Below are positions 44,043-56,880 of a stretch of DNA of 64,000 nt, piece after piece. Position 1 is the first letter of the stretch. Every line of letters begins with the position of its first letter. The stretch comes from Lathyrus oleraceus. Its lineage: Eukaryota > Streptophyta > Magnoliopsida > Fabales > Fabaceae. The notes under the pieces are model-generated. The model worked only from the letters and a program-made list of their open reading frames with translations. It was not told the DNA's origin and ran no database searches. The stretch spans positions 183,986,973-184,050,972 of the forward strand of contig NC_066582.1 of assembly GCF_024323335.1 (NCBI RefSeq), written 5' to 3'. A program made the position numbers and the translations under genes.

Positions 44043-45041
44043 GATGATCACAAATATATTTAACCTTGAAAAAAATTAATTTTTGCAAAAACATTAAAGT
44101 AGTGGATATTGTATAATTTTTAGTATTGAAAAATAAATACAGAAAACTTTGATTATTGTGTTGGTAAATCATGGCGTGCACCATAATTATTTCCCATAGT
44201 GAGTGACAACTCTATAATTGTCCTTTCCTTTCCTAGTAAAGCAACTTGCATGAATTGAATGAGAGACAATTAAATAATCGTTACCAGAAGTAGTTTGGTG
44301 CATGTTTTGGAAGCCTACCCTATGCAGCTTTGCCTACAAATTTCAATTCCTTTCTCTTTCTCCCCTCTTAGCATGAACCCAAAGTCTTAGCTTATTTTTA
44401 TGGCAAATGCTATCTTGTCGAGGAGTGTTTGTTGCGCAAGTGGCTAGTTCAATTAATAGTAATTAACATCTAGATTGTATGATAGGTTATGCGTGTGTTA
44501 TTTAGATTTATGTTTGCAAGAGATAAAAGTGCTTTTAGACACAATTAATTTTCATATGTTAGGATTTTTTTATAGTAGAATTAGGTTTGCCTATACAATA
44601 AAAAATAGGTCGAAGTTGATTTAAATATTTTTGGCTCTAGAGACAATTCTTAATAAAAAATAATAGTATTATAAAATTAATTAATTCAAAATTAGTTTTT
44701 GTCAAAGACCATTCCCAAAGAAAAAAATGAATAATATTACTACATGTTCCTATATAGGTTAGGTTTCTTTGGATACATTGACTAGTTTTGAAAAAAAAAA
44801 CAACAATGTGGAAATGCATGTTGAGAATAAAAGAGTATAGAATATAACACAACGTAACAAAAAGCATTGTAAGCATAACATAGGTTCACATGCATACAAA
44901 CATGTATATGTAGAGTCTTCATCGTATGTATGGAGTGTGTTCAAAGATGCATGAGTGATTATATATAGATGACTTAGCATCGTAAACAACTAATTTCAAT
45001 TAATCAAAGTGAAATGAAGTTCACCAAATGCTTTTCCATTA
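44043..45041. other. Unassigned AT-rich sequence
   Basis: I see no gene. The final few hundred bases may include the 5' LTR of the Copia relic that follows, because a primer-site-like TGGTATCA lies at 45042-45049, but I could not define LTR ends. Confidence 0.4.
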
Positions 45042-47150
45042 TGGTATCATTCATCTTGCTAATCCCTTATGCTATCTAACAACTCTAACCATTCTAATTG
45101 AATTCACTTACACTCCACGTGTGTAACTGCTTCCTCCTCCTTGAGCAATCATGGTTGAACTCACATAACCACCGCAAACTCCATTATCGGCAACAATGAT
45201 GACGTATCTTCAGAATCTTGCATTCACTGCACTGGATTCTTCCTCTTCACTTCACTTCGGTCCCAAACTTTTAATCAAACTTCAAGAAATCAACTACTTG
45301 TTGTGGAATCAACAAGTTAGAGATGTCATACTTACTCAGAGAATGCACAAATTAGTGGTCAATCCTCACATGCCTTCAAACTTCAAAACGATGCAAGATC
45401 AAGCTGAAAATAAGGTTTCAGGTGAATATGAAGCATGGATCGTGCAGGACCAGGCGATCTTCATCTGACTTCTATCAACCATCTCAGAATCCACGTTACC
45501 TCGAGTACTCTACTACAAACATGCGTTTGAAGTATTGTACAAGATCTACAAGTACTTCAATGCTCACATGAAGGCTTATATGAGACAACTTCGAGTTGAA
45601 CTTAAATCAGTCAAGAAAGGTAACAACTCAATCATTGAATATGTTTTTCATGTCAAAGCAATTGTAACATTGTTATTGGTTGTTGGTGATGTTGTTTCGG
45701 AACACAATCAGATAGACTCAATACTTGATGGATTACCTAAAGAATATAATCCATATATGATTTAAATGTTTGGTACAATGGAATCTTTTTCTCTCTATGA
45801 TGTTGAGACACTTCTCTATGTTCAAGAAGCGCAATTGGACAAGTTTTGAAAAGAGCTGGATGCAATAACTGTGTCAGCAAATATGGCAAACGCAAATCAT
45901 CAAACAAGTGGTATGCATGATCAACACATAAATTCTCGTGGAAGAGGTCGTATGTCTCATGGTAGGGGGTGTGGTAGAGGACGTACCATGCCTGGTACTA
46001 GACCTACCTATCAGTTGTGTGGTAAATATGGGCATGTTGTAATGGATTGTTGGCATAGGTTCGATGGAAGTTTTACATGTTGATGTGAAAACAAATCCTC
46101 AAGCTTTGGCCTTGATGGTTCATGCTCATGATACTCATTGCACAAGGACCTTGAAATTCAAGCTTGGTTCACTAACTTAGGTGTTTCACACCATTTTACA
46201 TCTAATCCTTATTTCTTGCATTCTAAGAAATCTTACAATGGTCTAAGTCGAGTCAATGTAGCAAATGGTCACTCTTTATCAATTCAATGTGTAGGCTCTG
46301 GTAATGTTAGTGCACCTTCTTGTCCTTCAATTTGTATGACTCTCATTGATATCCTACTTGTAACTTGCACTACACACAACTTGTTATCAGTTTCCAAATT
46401 CTCCAAAGACAACAAAGTTGTGTTTGAGTTTTATGCTAAAAAGTGCTTTATCAAATCTCAGGTTTCTAAAGTCACTCTACTTGAAGGATTGCTTGATTCA
46501 TGTGGACTTTATTGTTTCCTATGATTGGTTATTGAGCCTTCAAGGAATAATTCATAAACTTTATCAAGCTCATATCCCTTACGTCATACTGTTAATTCCA
46601 TTTCATGCTCAGTAGTATTTGATGTAAATAAGCATAACTCTAGTCTCTTATGGAATTATAGACGAGGTCGTGCAAACTTTCAATCCATTCAAAAGGATCT
46701 TAAACATTGTAACGTGTCCACTTTCAATAAATCTATTTCCTTGTTATGCAAGTCATGTTACTTAGGAAAGTCTAATAAAATTCACACTCCTTTATATTTA
46801 ATTGTTTACCATGCACCTTTTGATGTAATTCATACTGATCTTTGGGGGGCTGCCCATTTTCCTTCTACTTTTGGTTATCTCTATACATTGCTTTTGTGGA
46901 TGCATTCACTAAGTTTACTTTGATCTACTTTCTGAAGCACAAATCTGAGACAATGCGTACTTTTAAGCTTTATGCAAGCTTTGTTCAAAATCAAATCCAT
47001 ACCACAATCAAAGCAGGAAAGTCTGATAATGGGGATAAATTTAGGCCCTTTACAAGATATCTAACTGAGTTGGCATCTCACACAGGCTCACTTTCCCTTA
47101 CTGATCTCATCAAAATGGCACAGTGGAAAGGAAACACACATACATTGTGG
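45042..47150 (+). pseudogene. Decayed Copia gag-protease-integrase relic
   Basis: It opens with TGGTATCA (45042), then a gag near 45196 with INYLLWNQQVRDVI and LPKEYNPYM. A zinc-knuckle region has its first Cys replaced (YQLCGKYGHVVMDC). The protease site reads FTNLGVSHHF where DSGAS is usual, so it is inactive. A GAG-pre-integrase/integrase start (LLCKSCYLGKSNKIH, DVIHTDLWG) follows. Stops or shifts lie near 45468, 45765, 45849, 46083, 46524 and 46923. It ends at about 47150-47175 against the Ogre fragment, with no RT. Confidence 0.85.
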
Positions 47151-47162
47151 AAATTGGCCCTA

Positions 47163-50100
47163 TTATGTTGTCACATGCCTATATGCCTCTCTAGCGCTGG
47201 TGAATGTTTTCTCCACAGAAGGAATCTTCTCTTTGTCAGATTGGTTACCAACTTTGTGTGATGATGGGTCATACCCCAAGCCAAACTTGTCTCGTTTCTC
47301 TTTCAATTCCACCACTTTGCCCCAATCTTGTGCATCTTCACTTTCCATAATAGCTTTAGCTCCTTGCCATGAGGCCATGGATGGTCCAGATTTCGGGACC
47401 TCCAAGGTCTGTTGAACGGCCATCATGTTTACCACTTCCAGGGATTGGAATGGTGTCTCAGTGATTTCGCCATCCACCTCGATATATCAAAAAGATGCTA
47501 AGTGACTGACCAAGATATTTTCTTCTCCTCCAACCACAATCATTTTGTCATTTGTAATGAATTTTAGTTTTTGGTGCAGAGTGGAGGTGACAGCACCTGT
47601 GGAGTGAATCCAGGGTCTCCCAAGTAGGCAACTGTAACCAGGATGTATATCCATGACCTGGAATGTGATATTAAAAATAGTTGGACCTATCTTGGTTGGT
47701 AAGTCAACCTCTCCTATCACTGCTCGCCTTGAGCCATCAAATGCTTTTACGATTAGGGTGTTAGACTTCATACTTATCCCTTCCACTGGCAGCTTTATCA
47801 AAGTCGTCTTTGGCATGACGTTCAATGAGGAACTTGTGTCTACCAACACCCTTGACAGTATAGTATCCATGCACTTCAAGGAGATGTGGAGAGCCTTGTT
47901 ATGGTTCTTTCCTTCAATCGGTAGTTCGTCATCATTAAAACCCAAGAAATTTCCAGTAGTCACACAAGCTATAGCATTATCAAACTGTTCTATTGTTATG
48001 TCCTTGGTGATATGAGCGGTACTTAATACCTTCAACAGCGAATTCCTGTGTGCTTCTGAGTTAAGTAGGAGAGATAACATGGAAATTTTGGAAGGTGTTT
48101 GGTTTAGCTAGTCCACCACCTTATAATCGCTTTTCTTGATTATTCTCAAAAACTCCTCAGCCTCCTCATGAGTGACACCAGCTTTAGGAGACAGGTGCAT
48201 GTCTTGCATCCCCTGATTAGGGATGGGGATCTGGACAGCAACCTCCTTCCCTTTAGCTCTCTCAGAAGTATCAGTAGTTCTTGGTGCGAATACCCGGCCA
48301 CTGTGCGTCATTCCTGTTGGCCCCACAATTGAAGTGATATTTGGTTCGTTAATCATTAAAGGTTTATCTTCCTACCCCTGCTTAAAATCTCTGGACTGAT
48401 ATATCCATGGGACTGCCTTCTCATCTTTATATTCGAATGGTGCTGGGAACTCTATCACCAACGGGCTTATAGGTATTTCTACTTTGACCTCATCATAGGG
48501 AACATCTACCATGGCTATCTCTTCCTGACGCTTGCTCTTGACACGGTAAGTTATCTGTAACTCGCCTCGATCCAACATTTGTTGTATAAAACTCCTCAAC
48601 TCTTCATTATTCTCCTCCTCAACTAGCTCTTCCAGGATCAGACCACTATTCAGCAATTGTGCTCCTATCACGGTGATAGGGGTTTGAATCTCTTCAACCT
48701 TACGCATCCGTTTTCCTTCATCACTCTCCTCAATGGCACTGAAGGAAGCATCCTTATGTGTCGGCATAGGGTTGGTATTCACGTTCGGGCGTCTTGGAGT
48801 GAAAGAAACGACCTTGGTTTCGATCAAGTCTTGTACTCGATTCTGAAATGCGAAACAGTTTTCCAAAGTATGACCAGGTGCTCCCATGTGAAATTCACAA
48901 TGGGCATTAGCGTTGTATCCAGGTGGATACGAAAAAACAGCTGGTTTTAACTCCCTCAATGTTAGAAGGCCATCCTTCTGCAAATATGGGAATATCTGAC
49001 TATAAGGTACTGGTAGAGGATCAAGTTGTCTTCTTGGAGGTCTTGGCTTGAACTGTCTTGGTGGTGCGATATTTTGCTGATGATGATGTTGTTGATGTTG
49101 TGGCTGATACATTTGTTGTTGCTGTATTGGCTGTTGATAGGGTATGGGTACCACGGAGGCGACTTGACCATATGAAGCTTGTTGCTTCCCTTTATAGTTC
49201 TTGGATATGGAGTTTGTTTCACCTTCTCTTTTCCTTGGGAAGCCTCCAGAATATTTCTTTGGTGCGCTAGATGTTGTCACTGCTCCAGGAATCTTTCCAT
49301 CCCTTAACCCCTTCTCTATGCCGTCTCCAATCGTGACGAGATGTGCGAAGTCAGATGCTGCACTACTCACTAATCGATCAAAGAATGGGTCCTTCAAGGT
49401 GTCTACAAATATCCCGGTCATTTCTTTCTCAAACAATGGTGGCTCTACCTGAGCAGCCAACTCTCTCCACCGCTGGGCGTATTCTTTGAATGACTCACTC
49501 TCCTTCATAGCCATCCCTTGTAACTGTATTCGGTCGGGTGCCATATTTAAGTGGTATTTGTACTGACGGAGAAATGCGTCAGCCAAATCCTCCTAACTCT
49601 GAATTCGCCCCTGCTCTAAACTCATATACCATCTCAGAGATGCTCCACTGAAACTGTCTTGGAAACAGTGTACAAGTAGTTTGTCATTTTCGGTATGAGC
49701 AGCCATTTTCCTGAAGTACATCACCAAGTGACTTCTTGGACAAGTCTGTCCTTTGTATTTCTCGAAATCAGGGGTTTTAAATTTAGACGGGATGACTAAA
49801 TTCGATACCAAACGCATGTTCATGGCAGAAGCAGCGAAGATGTTATTTCTTTCTATGGCTTTGATTTTCTTTTCTAGGGCACGGAGCCTATCTGCAGCAG
49901 GATCTGAAAGTATCTTAGGCTTTGGTTGACCAGGCATATAGAATGCATCATACTGGTCATCTCCAATTTCGGATCCATGATGAGTAGATGTATCAGAAGG
50001 TTCTGCACGATCTCCTCCTACCGGTATCTGAACCAATCTCTTCTTGGTGGGGACGTAACTTTCGTCTTGGGGATTCGGACCTGGCGCACCATCATTCCTT

Positions 50101-50243
50101 TTTGCCCTAGCTTCTTCCTCCTCGCTCCTCTCTCTCTAAGCCATCGCCAACATTGTCTCCAACAGTTGATCCATCTTCTCCTGGATCGTATTGATGTCTG
50201 TCCTCATGGTAACCTGGTTGGCCTCAACTTTTTCTAATGTCAT
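47163..50243 (-). pseudogene. Ogre/Tat gag-protease fragment (left-hand Ogre)
   Basis: A single frame from the ATG at 50243 (MTLEKVEANQVTMRTD, coiled-coil-like) to 47163, with five internal stops (about 50140, 49595-49593, 48374-48372, 48110-48108, 47489-47487) and no frameshift. Gag has QWRELAAQVEPPL-type capsid and FHMGAPGHTLENCFAFQ. The protease has VDTSSSLNVMPKTTL (a Ser replaces the Gly of the DTGS motif seen in the right-hand Ogre) and YSCLLGRPWIHSTGA. It is truncated at the Copia relic, with RT and integrase missing. It parallels the gag-protease of the right-hand Ogre but is clearly diverged from it. Confidence 0.88.
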
Positions 50244-50529
50244 CTTGTATTTGCTTCGCGTCTCGTACCGGTGTTGATTAGTCAGTGTGGCTGGATAAAG
50301 GGTAAAATGGTCGGGTAAGTTTTTTGATTTTCATGAAGTGTGATGCATAATGAAGATGCAAATGTCATGCATATTTTATTTCCAAGGAGTCATTCGAGTT
50401 TCATTAGTTGTTAGTAATTCGAAGAAACAAAAAATACTTAGAATAGCAATAATGGAGTAATTTTTAAACGTCATTTATTCCAATACATAACATAGAGGTC
50501 CAAAAAAGTCATAGTTCAAAAGTACATTT
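50244..50529 (-). other. Leader between left-hand Ogre gag and the adjoining LTR-C
   Basis: 286 bp without a good open frame. There is no tRNA-Arg-type primer site next to LTR-C, so LTR-C is not the 5' LTR of the gag below it. The right-hand Ogre therefore seems to have inserted just upstream of this gag, in the same orientation. The five bases beside LTR-C are cattt. Confidence 0.55.
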
Positions 50530-53500
50530 TGTCGCATTACGCGAAAATACCGGCGGGAAAAGACACAGAGCCGCCACCGTGCGTTATTTATCCAAAAGGA
50601 GGGAAAGGAAACGCTCGAAGTAAACCTGGAAAGGAAATGGTCTCACGACCAGAGATGCAAGGATCGGGAGTCGGTTATGCGAAGGGAAGGTATTAGCACC
50701 CCTACGCATCCGTCGTACTCGACGGGATCCACGCTCAGAAAGAATAAAAGAAAGGTTGCTAAATACTTGCTCAAAGACTGCACACACTAGAATCAGACAC
50801 AGATGAACGAAGACGGAGAAAGCGGACTCGACAGGATGTCACATCCTGGGCCTACGTAGTTTGTTAGACACAAACATCAGAGTCGACGTAGTTCGGGGGA
50901 ATGGGGAACGTGCTCGCTAGGACATCGCATCCTATGCATACGTATCTTCTCTAACCAGAGTAAGAATCAGAGCACTCGTAGCTCAGCTAACGCACGCTGA
51001 AACAAAACGCTGAAAGAAGAAGCTGAGACGTCAAAGCAAACACACAACTGGAAACGGAATGCCAATCGTTGGTCTTACATCCAACTCCAGACAAACAAAC
51101 ACACAGGAAACCGAACGCCAATCGCTGGACTTACATCAGACTCCAAGCAAACAAACACACACGGGAAACCGACTGCCAATCGCTGGACTTATGTCAGACT
51201 CCGAACAAACAACCACACACAGGAAACCGACTGCCAATCGCTGGACTTACATCAGACTCCGAACAAACAAACACAAACAGGAAACCGAACGTCAATCGCT
51301 GGACTTACATCAGACTCCGAACAAACAAACACAAACAGGAAACCGAACGTCAATCGCTGGACTTACATCAGACTCCAAACACACACACAAGAGGGTTGAA
51401 AAAGAAAAAAGGGCGAACAAAACAGACGCAAAAACAAAAAAGGCGCCCGGAGAGATTAGCTCAATCTCCTGCCTACGTACCTCATCTGGTATGAGGATCA
51501 GGGCGACGTAGTTCCCCTTAACAGGGAAAAACTATCATAACCAGAGACTAGGGAGATAACAACTAAAAGGGAGACTACGACTCGAGCCTAGAAGTTGTCA
51601 TGCAAACGATCCCTATGTTGAGGTCTCTAATCAGTAACTTGCACAGGAAGCAAGCTAGCCTAAACAGCAAATAAGCAATCACAGGTGAGCAAGTATCATA
51701 CGCTATATGCAAACAAATGGCTCATACAAGGCTGGGCTTTAGTCAAGGGGTGATATCAACCTCGACAAACAAGCCAACTGGAAGGGGTGTCTGAGATACT
51801 CTTAACCTCTGACATTGACCGTCAAGGTGAGCAGATGAAATGGTAATGAGGGTAATACCTCATAGCTCTTAACCCGGGCCTGGGTGAGCTTTACTCAATG
51901 AAAGTGTGGGGATCCAGAATGTGGGACCCTACTCCACATGACTGACACAACAAGATTTTGGGTGTTTATCCAAAATGCATCAGCACGTAGTGCGAGCAAG
52001 ATGAAAGACTCAACTGAATAGCAGGGGATGGATTACACATCCCTTCTATCTGCCAATGCCTCTTCACTTAGGAGGTCTTTGAAGTACATGGCACAAATAT
52101 AAACAATCAAAAACATTGCCTCTTAAGGAGGGCTTCAGACAGGTGCCTGCCAAAAACAACAGGAATTCCAGACTACATGGAGAAAAGAAATTACCTAAGT
52201 GGTATGCCAACCACAAGCAAAGCAAAGCAACTCAAGCAATAAGTTAAAGCGTCTAAAGTACCTGTAAGAAAGTCACACAAGTCAATATTCACATTCAGAC
52301 AAACCAAACAGACAGTCAACAGTGAGACAACCAATATACACAATGCAAGTCAACAACTCAAGTGAGTTAGCCACCCAAGGACCTACAACACAGTCAAAAT
52401 TAGTTAAACAAAGTAAATTGCATCTCAAGCAAGGAGATTACATCATCCATTAGAACTAATTGCTTGAACATGAAAAGCAAAGCTCAAATTGTGAGTACAA
52501 ACCCCTAGGGCAAAGCCTAGGGTCAAAGGTGAAGCAAAAAGTCAAAACAGCAACCAATACTCAACATAAAACTCATTTAAACAAGCGAGAACATGTCCTA
52601 AAAAGGACCAAGTCAAAAGCATCAAGCAAAGTCATTAATTGCACAAGATAAGGCAAAAGGTACACAAGGTGATCAAAATTGGACATGAAGAATCAAAATT
52701 CCATATTAAAACAGAAGTGAATCAAACAATCATGAAAATTTTTATATGCACACAACATGTCAAACACAAGCTTCCTGCCAAAAATTAGAACCAGAGGAGA
52801 TCATTTGGCCTAGAAATGAAAATGCACAAGTATGACATCAAATTGTGTGACACACATTGTCACACCATACAATCACATGCCTAAAACAGAAATGAAAAAT
52901 GCTAAAAATGCCAAACCAAATCTCACAAATCAGGTATCATGTTGGGAATCAACACATAAAATTTCATGGCAATTGGATCATTATTGAGCATTTCACAATA
53001 GAAAGAATGAAGCATGTCACATTTTGCATATATGATCAAAGAATCCAACACATTTAAAATTCCAGAAATGATAAAATCCAAAAATCAACACCACAAAATA
53101 ATAGACAAACACGTGAAAATGTAGAAAATAATTGGGAATTAATTGGATGTGTTTTCAATTTTTAATGATTTTTTGAAGTTGACAAAAATATTTGAAATGA
53201 AAATGAAACAAACACATGTTAAATTGGAGGGAAATGACAAATGGTGAATTGATTTGAAAAAATGACTCAGGCTGGAATCGAAGTGAGGTACCAGGCGCGC
53301 CTTAAACACAGTCGTTTTGCTTGGCCAGGGAAAATGAAAATGAAAAAACCAAAATGCTGAAGCACGGATTCGAAGCATGTACGTCGCGCTACACAAAACG
53401 AGGCCGTTTTGGATGAACCCTAAGTTCATACCAGGCGGCGGCGCTACTATTCACACACGGCCAGGATAACAGTGGTTTCCACCGTCTTCTTCATGAAGAC

Positions 53501-55148
53501 GGTGGCTGAACAGTGTTCATTAACATTTTTTTTCCAGAATTTTCAAAAGCATATATGGTTGGACTCGTCTTGAAACCAGGAACACAAATCTACTATTATT
53601 TATGCCTAATTCTTCATGAATCAAGAGAATCGAACCAAAACAAATTTGACATTTCAAACTTTAATTTCACATAACTCAGCCAATTCTCAACCAAATTTCA
53701 TGAAATTTATATCAGTGCAACCAGCATTCAAAGATATACAACTCTATGTGCATAAAAAAGAGAATTAAGAGGTTCGAAATTCACACCTCTTGAAGATCAA
53801 TCAATGGCAGCAGTGGATTCAGAGACTTAGCAATGTCCAAATCAACTATATCAACCTTGTTATGAAGTCTGATGTAGAAATTGAAGCTTGAAACGAACTA
53901 GATCTTGATTAATTTGCCACTTCCATCTTCAAGTTCTTGAGCTTGCACACCTTGATTCTTCACCAAATTCTTCAATCAAGAGCTTGATCTGCACTCAATG
54001 ATGATCAGAGAACCAGAATATCCAATAAAATCAATGGCTTATGTGAAGAAAAATGGAGTTTCAATTTGGAGAGAATTTGGAGGGAAAAGAAAATTTTGGA
54101 TCTAGAATGTTCAAAAACTGAAAAATTCTGTTATGATTATCTATTTATATGCTGTGTTAATTACTATGCTAATCACACTTAACTTGGCTAATGAAATTTT
54201 AATGAAAAATGAGGTGTTATGCACAATTGGAAATTTCACCCTATGCATGGCCATTATGAACGTGAACAGTAGCATGCATGGTGTATTTTCACTTAAAATG
54301 AGTTTATGAACACAATGGAATGATCAAAAGGTTCATGTGATGCACCAATTTTAAACTCTTCATTTTCCCTCCAAAAATCACATGTATGCACCGATGATCA
54401 TATGAGATTTTTCCATGCAATGCAATGATAGATTTGGAAAATATGAGTCATAAGGAGCATAATGCAAAAAGAGGGATTCATTTTGGAGCTTTGGATCAAA
54501 AGTTATGGCTCTTGGAAGTTCCATGCATCTTTGGCAATCATTTGATCATAATTCTTCAACCATTCCTCAGATGCTCATGATCCTGGACATTTTGGAAATG
54601 GGAGAGAAAGATCTTCAACTTTCATGTTGGACAAAATGTCATTTGAAGCTTCTTTGATGTTGGAAAGTCAAGTTGAAGTTGGTCCAAAAACTTGCTATTT
54701 TTGGAAACTTGAAATTATAGGTCACTTTCCATTTTTGGAAACTTTTGATCTGGCTTCAAATCCTTCAAGATAAGTGCTTGACATGATGAATAAGCCTCTC
54801 TTGGGCATGAATGAAGTGTCTCAAACCATTTCTCCACCTCCTAGCCCTCAGTTAACTTCCAGTTGACTTTTATGGGCCCCAGATGACTTGGCAATGTACT
54901 GATGACTTTTGAGCCTTCAACACTTGGTACAATAGCTTCAAAATGAACCTTGGTTCATATAAGCTCTCTAGAATACTCATGTGGCTTTCATCTCAAGGAA
55001 ATGCTTTGCTCTCTTGCACTGGTGAATCCTCTTGATGCCAGTTCTAGTTGCCAGGATGCAATGCAATATGCAATGTTAACGTAATGTTAATGACCTAAAA
55101 AAAATGAAATGAATGCATGAATGGGGGGTGCAAATTTGAGGTGCTACA
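50530..55148 (-). repeat. 3' LTR of the right-hand Ogre, LTR-C (4,619 bp)
   Basis: The minus strand begins TGTAGCACCTCAAATTTGCACC at 55148 and ends GTAATGCGACA at 50530. A purine-rich tract lies just outside 55148. TATAAATA is at 54149-54142. It contains an inverted pair CCACCGTCTTC/GAAGACGGTGG (53480-53506), the R/U5 hairpin module (50840-51000), six 58-bp tandem units (51047-51390) and TGGCGGCTC at 50576-50568. No coding sequence is recognisable in it. Confidence 0.85.
51047..51390. repeat. Six 58-bp tandem units in LTR-C
   Basis: Units start at about 51047, 51105, 51163, 51221, 51279 and 51337, each with GGAAACCGA, CAATCGCTGGACTTACATCA and a CAAACAAACACA tail. The 58-bp period makes all frames partly open; the resulting plus-strand frames are not genes. 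Confidence 0.92.
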
Positions 55149-55162
55149 GCTGCCCCTATTCA
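55149..55162 (-). promoter_or_regulatory. Polypurine-like tract of the right-hand Ogre
   Basis: The minus strand reads AATAGGGGCAGC directly before the 3' LTR at 55148. It is interrupted by one pyrimidine but sits in the expected position. Confidence 0.65.
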
Positions 55163-55274
55163 ATCAACTGGGAACCTGAACGGATGAGAGCAACGACTGT
55201 CAGACTTTCAAGGTGCACAGGGATTGAATACCAAAAGAACCGAAGCATTTGCACTCTGCGGGCGACGAAGCGAA

Positions 55275-55977
55275 GGAAAGCGAGGCTCATTTACCAGATG
55301 GCGGCTTTCACTGGAAGGGCTTGATATACTCGGATATCAAGGAAAGCGAGGCACATTTACCAGATGGCGGCTTTCACTAGAAGGGCTTGATATACGCGGA
55401 TATCAAGGAAAGCGAGGCACATTTACCAGATGGCGGCTTCCACTGGAAGGGCTTGATATACGCGGATATCAAGGAAAGAGAGGCACATTTACCAGATGGC
55501 GGCTTTCACTGGAAGGGCTTGATATATGCGGATATCAAGGAAAGCGAGGCACATTTACCAGATGGCGGCTTTCACTGGAAGGGCTTGATATACTCGGATA
55601 TTAAGGAAAGCGAGGCACATTTACCAGATGGCGGCTTTCACTGGAAGGGCTTGATATACTCGGATATCAAGGAAAGCGAGGCACATTTACCAGATGGCGG
55701 CTTTCACTGGAAGGGCTTGATATACTCGGATATCAAGGAAAGCGAGGCACATTTACCAGATGGCGGCTTTCACTGGAAGGGCTTGATATACTCGGATATC
55801 GAGGAAAGCGAGGCACATTTACCAGATGGCGGCTTTCACTGGAAGGGCTTGATATACTCGGATATCAAGGAAAGCGAGGCACATTTACCAGATGACGGCT
55901 TTCACTGGAAGGGCTTGATATACTCGGATATCAAGGAAAGCGAGGCACATTTACCAGATGGCGGCTTTCACTGGGGA
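55275..55977. repeat. 66-bp tandem array in Ogre 3' UTR (10 full units and a partial)
   Basis: Units of exactly 66 bp start at 55275, 55341, 55407 and so on to 55935. Each contains GGAAAGCGAGGCACATTTAC, CAGATGGCGGCTTTCACTGG and GGATATCAA, and copies differ at only a few bases. Because 66 is a multiple of three, long plus-strand frames arise (repeats of HLPDGGFHWKGLIY). They are antisense to the element and not supported as genes. Ogre 3' UTRs are a known source of such arrays, for example pea PisTR-A. Confidence 0.95.
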
Positions 55978-56420
55978 GGAACAAGATGTTTACAACTGGA
56001 ACCAGACAAGACGTTTACCGATGACTCTACTGGGAATTTTGATATTTATCAAAGAAAGGCTACATGACCAGACATCAACCGATGACTGGAAAAAGATACA
56101 CAACCAGACGTCAACGGACGAATGGGAAAAAACTCGACGTTTACCGACATCGAAAGATGATGTTTACCGACACCAAAAAGGACAACCAAACATCAACGGA
56201 TGAATGGGAAGGGACTCAATGACCAGACGTCAACGGACGGATGGGAATAAAGAAACCACGACCAGACACCAACGGATGAATGGGAAGAGACTCGATGTTA
56301 CGGACATCGAAAGATGATGTCTACCGACACCAAAAGAAGGGAGACCCACACGGGGATCAACACGACATCTACCGGTATCGCAAGGATGACATCTACATAT
56401 GTCAAGACAAGGCAGATACT
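55978..56420. repeat. Second, degenerate repeat family in Ogre 3' UTR
   Basis: Imperfect units combine GACCAGACGTCAACGGACGA, ATGGGAA and ACATCGAAAGATGATGT.TACC in a roughly 50-150 bp compound period. They are more diverged than the 66-bp array. Confidence 0.7.
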
Positions 56421-56880
56421 TGCCGGGGGCTAAGCTGGGGATAATCAAGCTCTTCTTTCACGGACGGGTGAGGAAATAAACCTCTTTGGGGATTATCAAT
56501 CCTGAATGATGTCAGGAGCAACTGCTGCAAATGGTGCCATACAAATGTTGCTGTTGGGGATATGATCAAATCTAGTTTAACACATGTATGCATATGTTTG
56601 AGTTTTTCATGGCGTAATGCTCCATATTTGAATGGAAATGCTACGCGATTTAAGGATGCAAATGCAAATGATGATTACTATATGCAAGATGCAAAGGGAG
56701 GAAACTCCTGCTGGGAAAGCTCATCATCACTCTGATGAACCCATGATTCTGATTCGATCTTCCAACTCTGTGGGGACAACATAACAATTCTGCTGCGGAT
56801 AATTGCTGATCTGACATTCTCGGAACGGCAGAGAAACCAACTCAATTGGGGAGTCATCTGTTGGGAAAACACCAACCTCT
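56421..56880. other. Ogre 3' UTR spacer without repeats or genes
   Basis: Non-coding sequence between two repeat families, with scattered TGGGGA motifs near its right edge. I see nothing else in it. Confidence 0.5.

Noticed and set aside
50530..50576. LTR-C as 5' LTR of the gag at 47,163-50,243
   Set aside because: No primer site follows the LTR end, and a polypurine tract and complete pol lie on its other side, so it is a 3' LTR.
51059..51511. Plus-strand frames of 150 and 141 codons
   Set aside because: By-products of six 58-bp repeats inside an Ogre LTR.
55275..55977. CRISPR-like regular repeat
   Set aside because: Units are contiguous without spacers, in plant DNA; it is a tandem repeat.
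55224..56067. Plus-strand frames of 126 and 226 codons with HLPDGGFHWKGLIY repeats
   Set aside because: They result from a 66-bp array (a multiple of three) inside an Ogre 3' UTR on the opposite strand; no start context or conserved domain.
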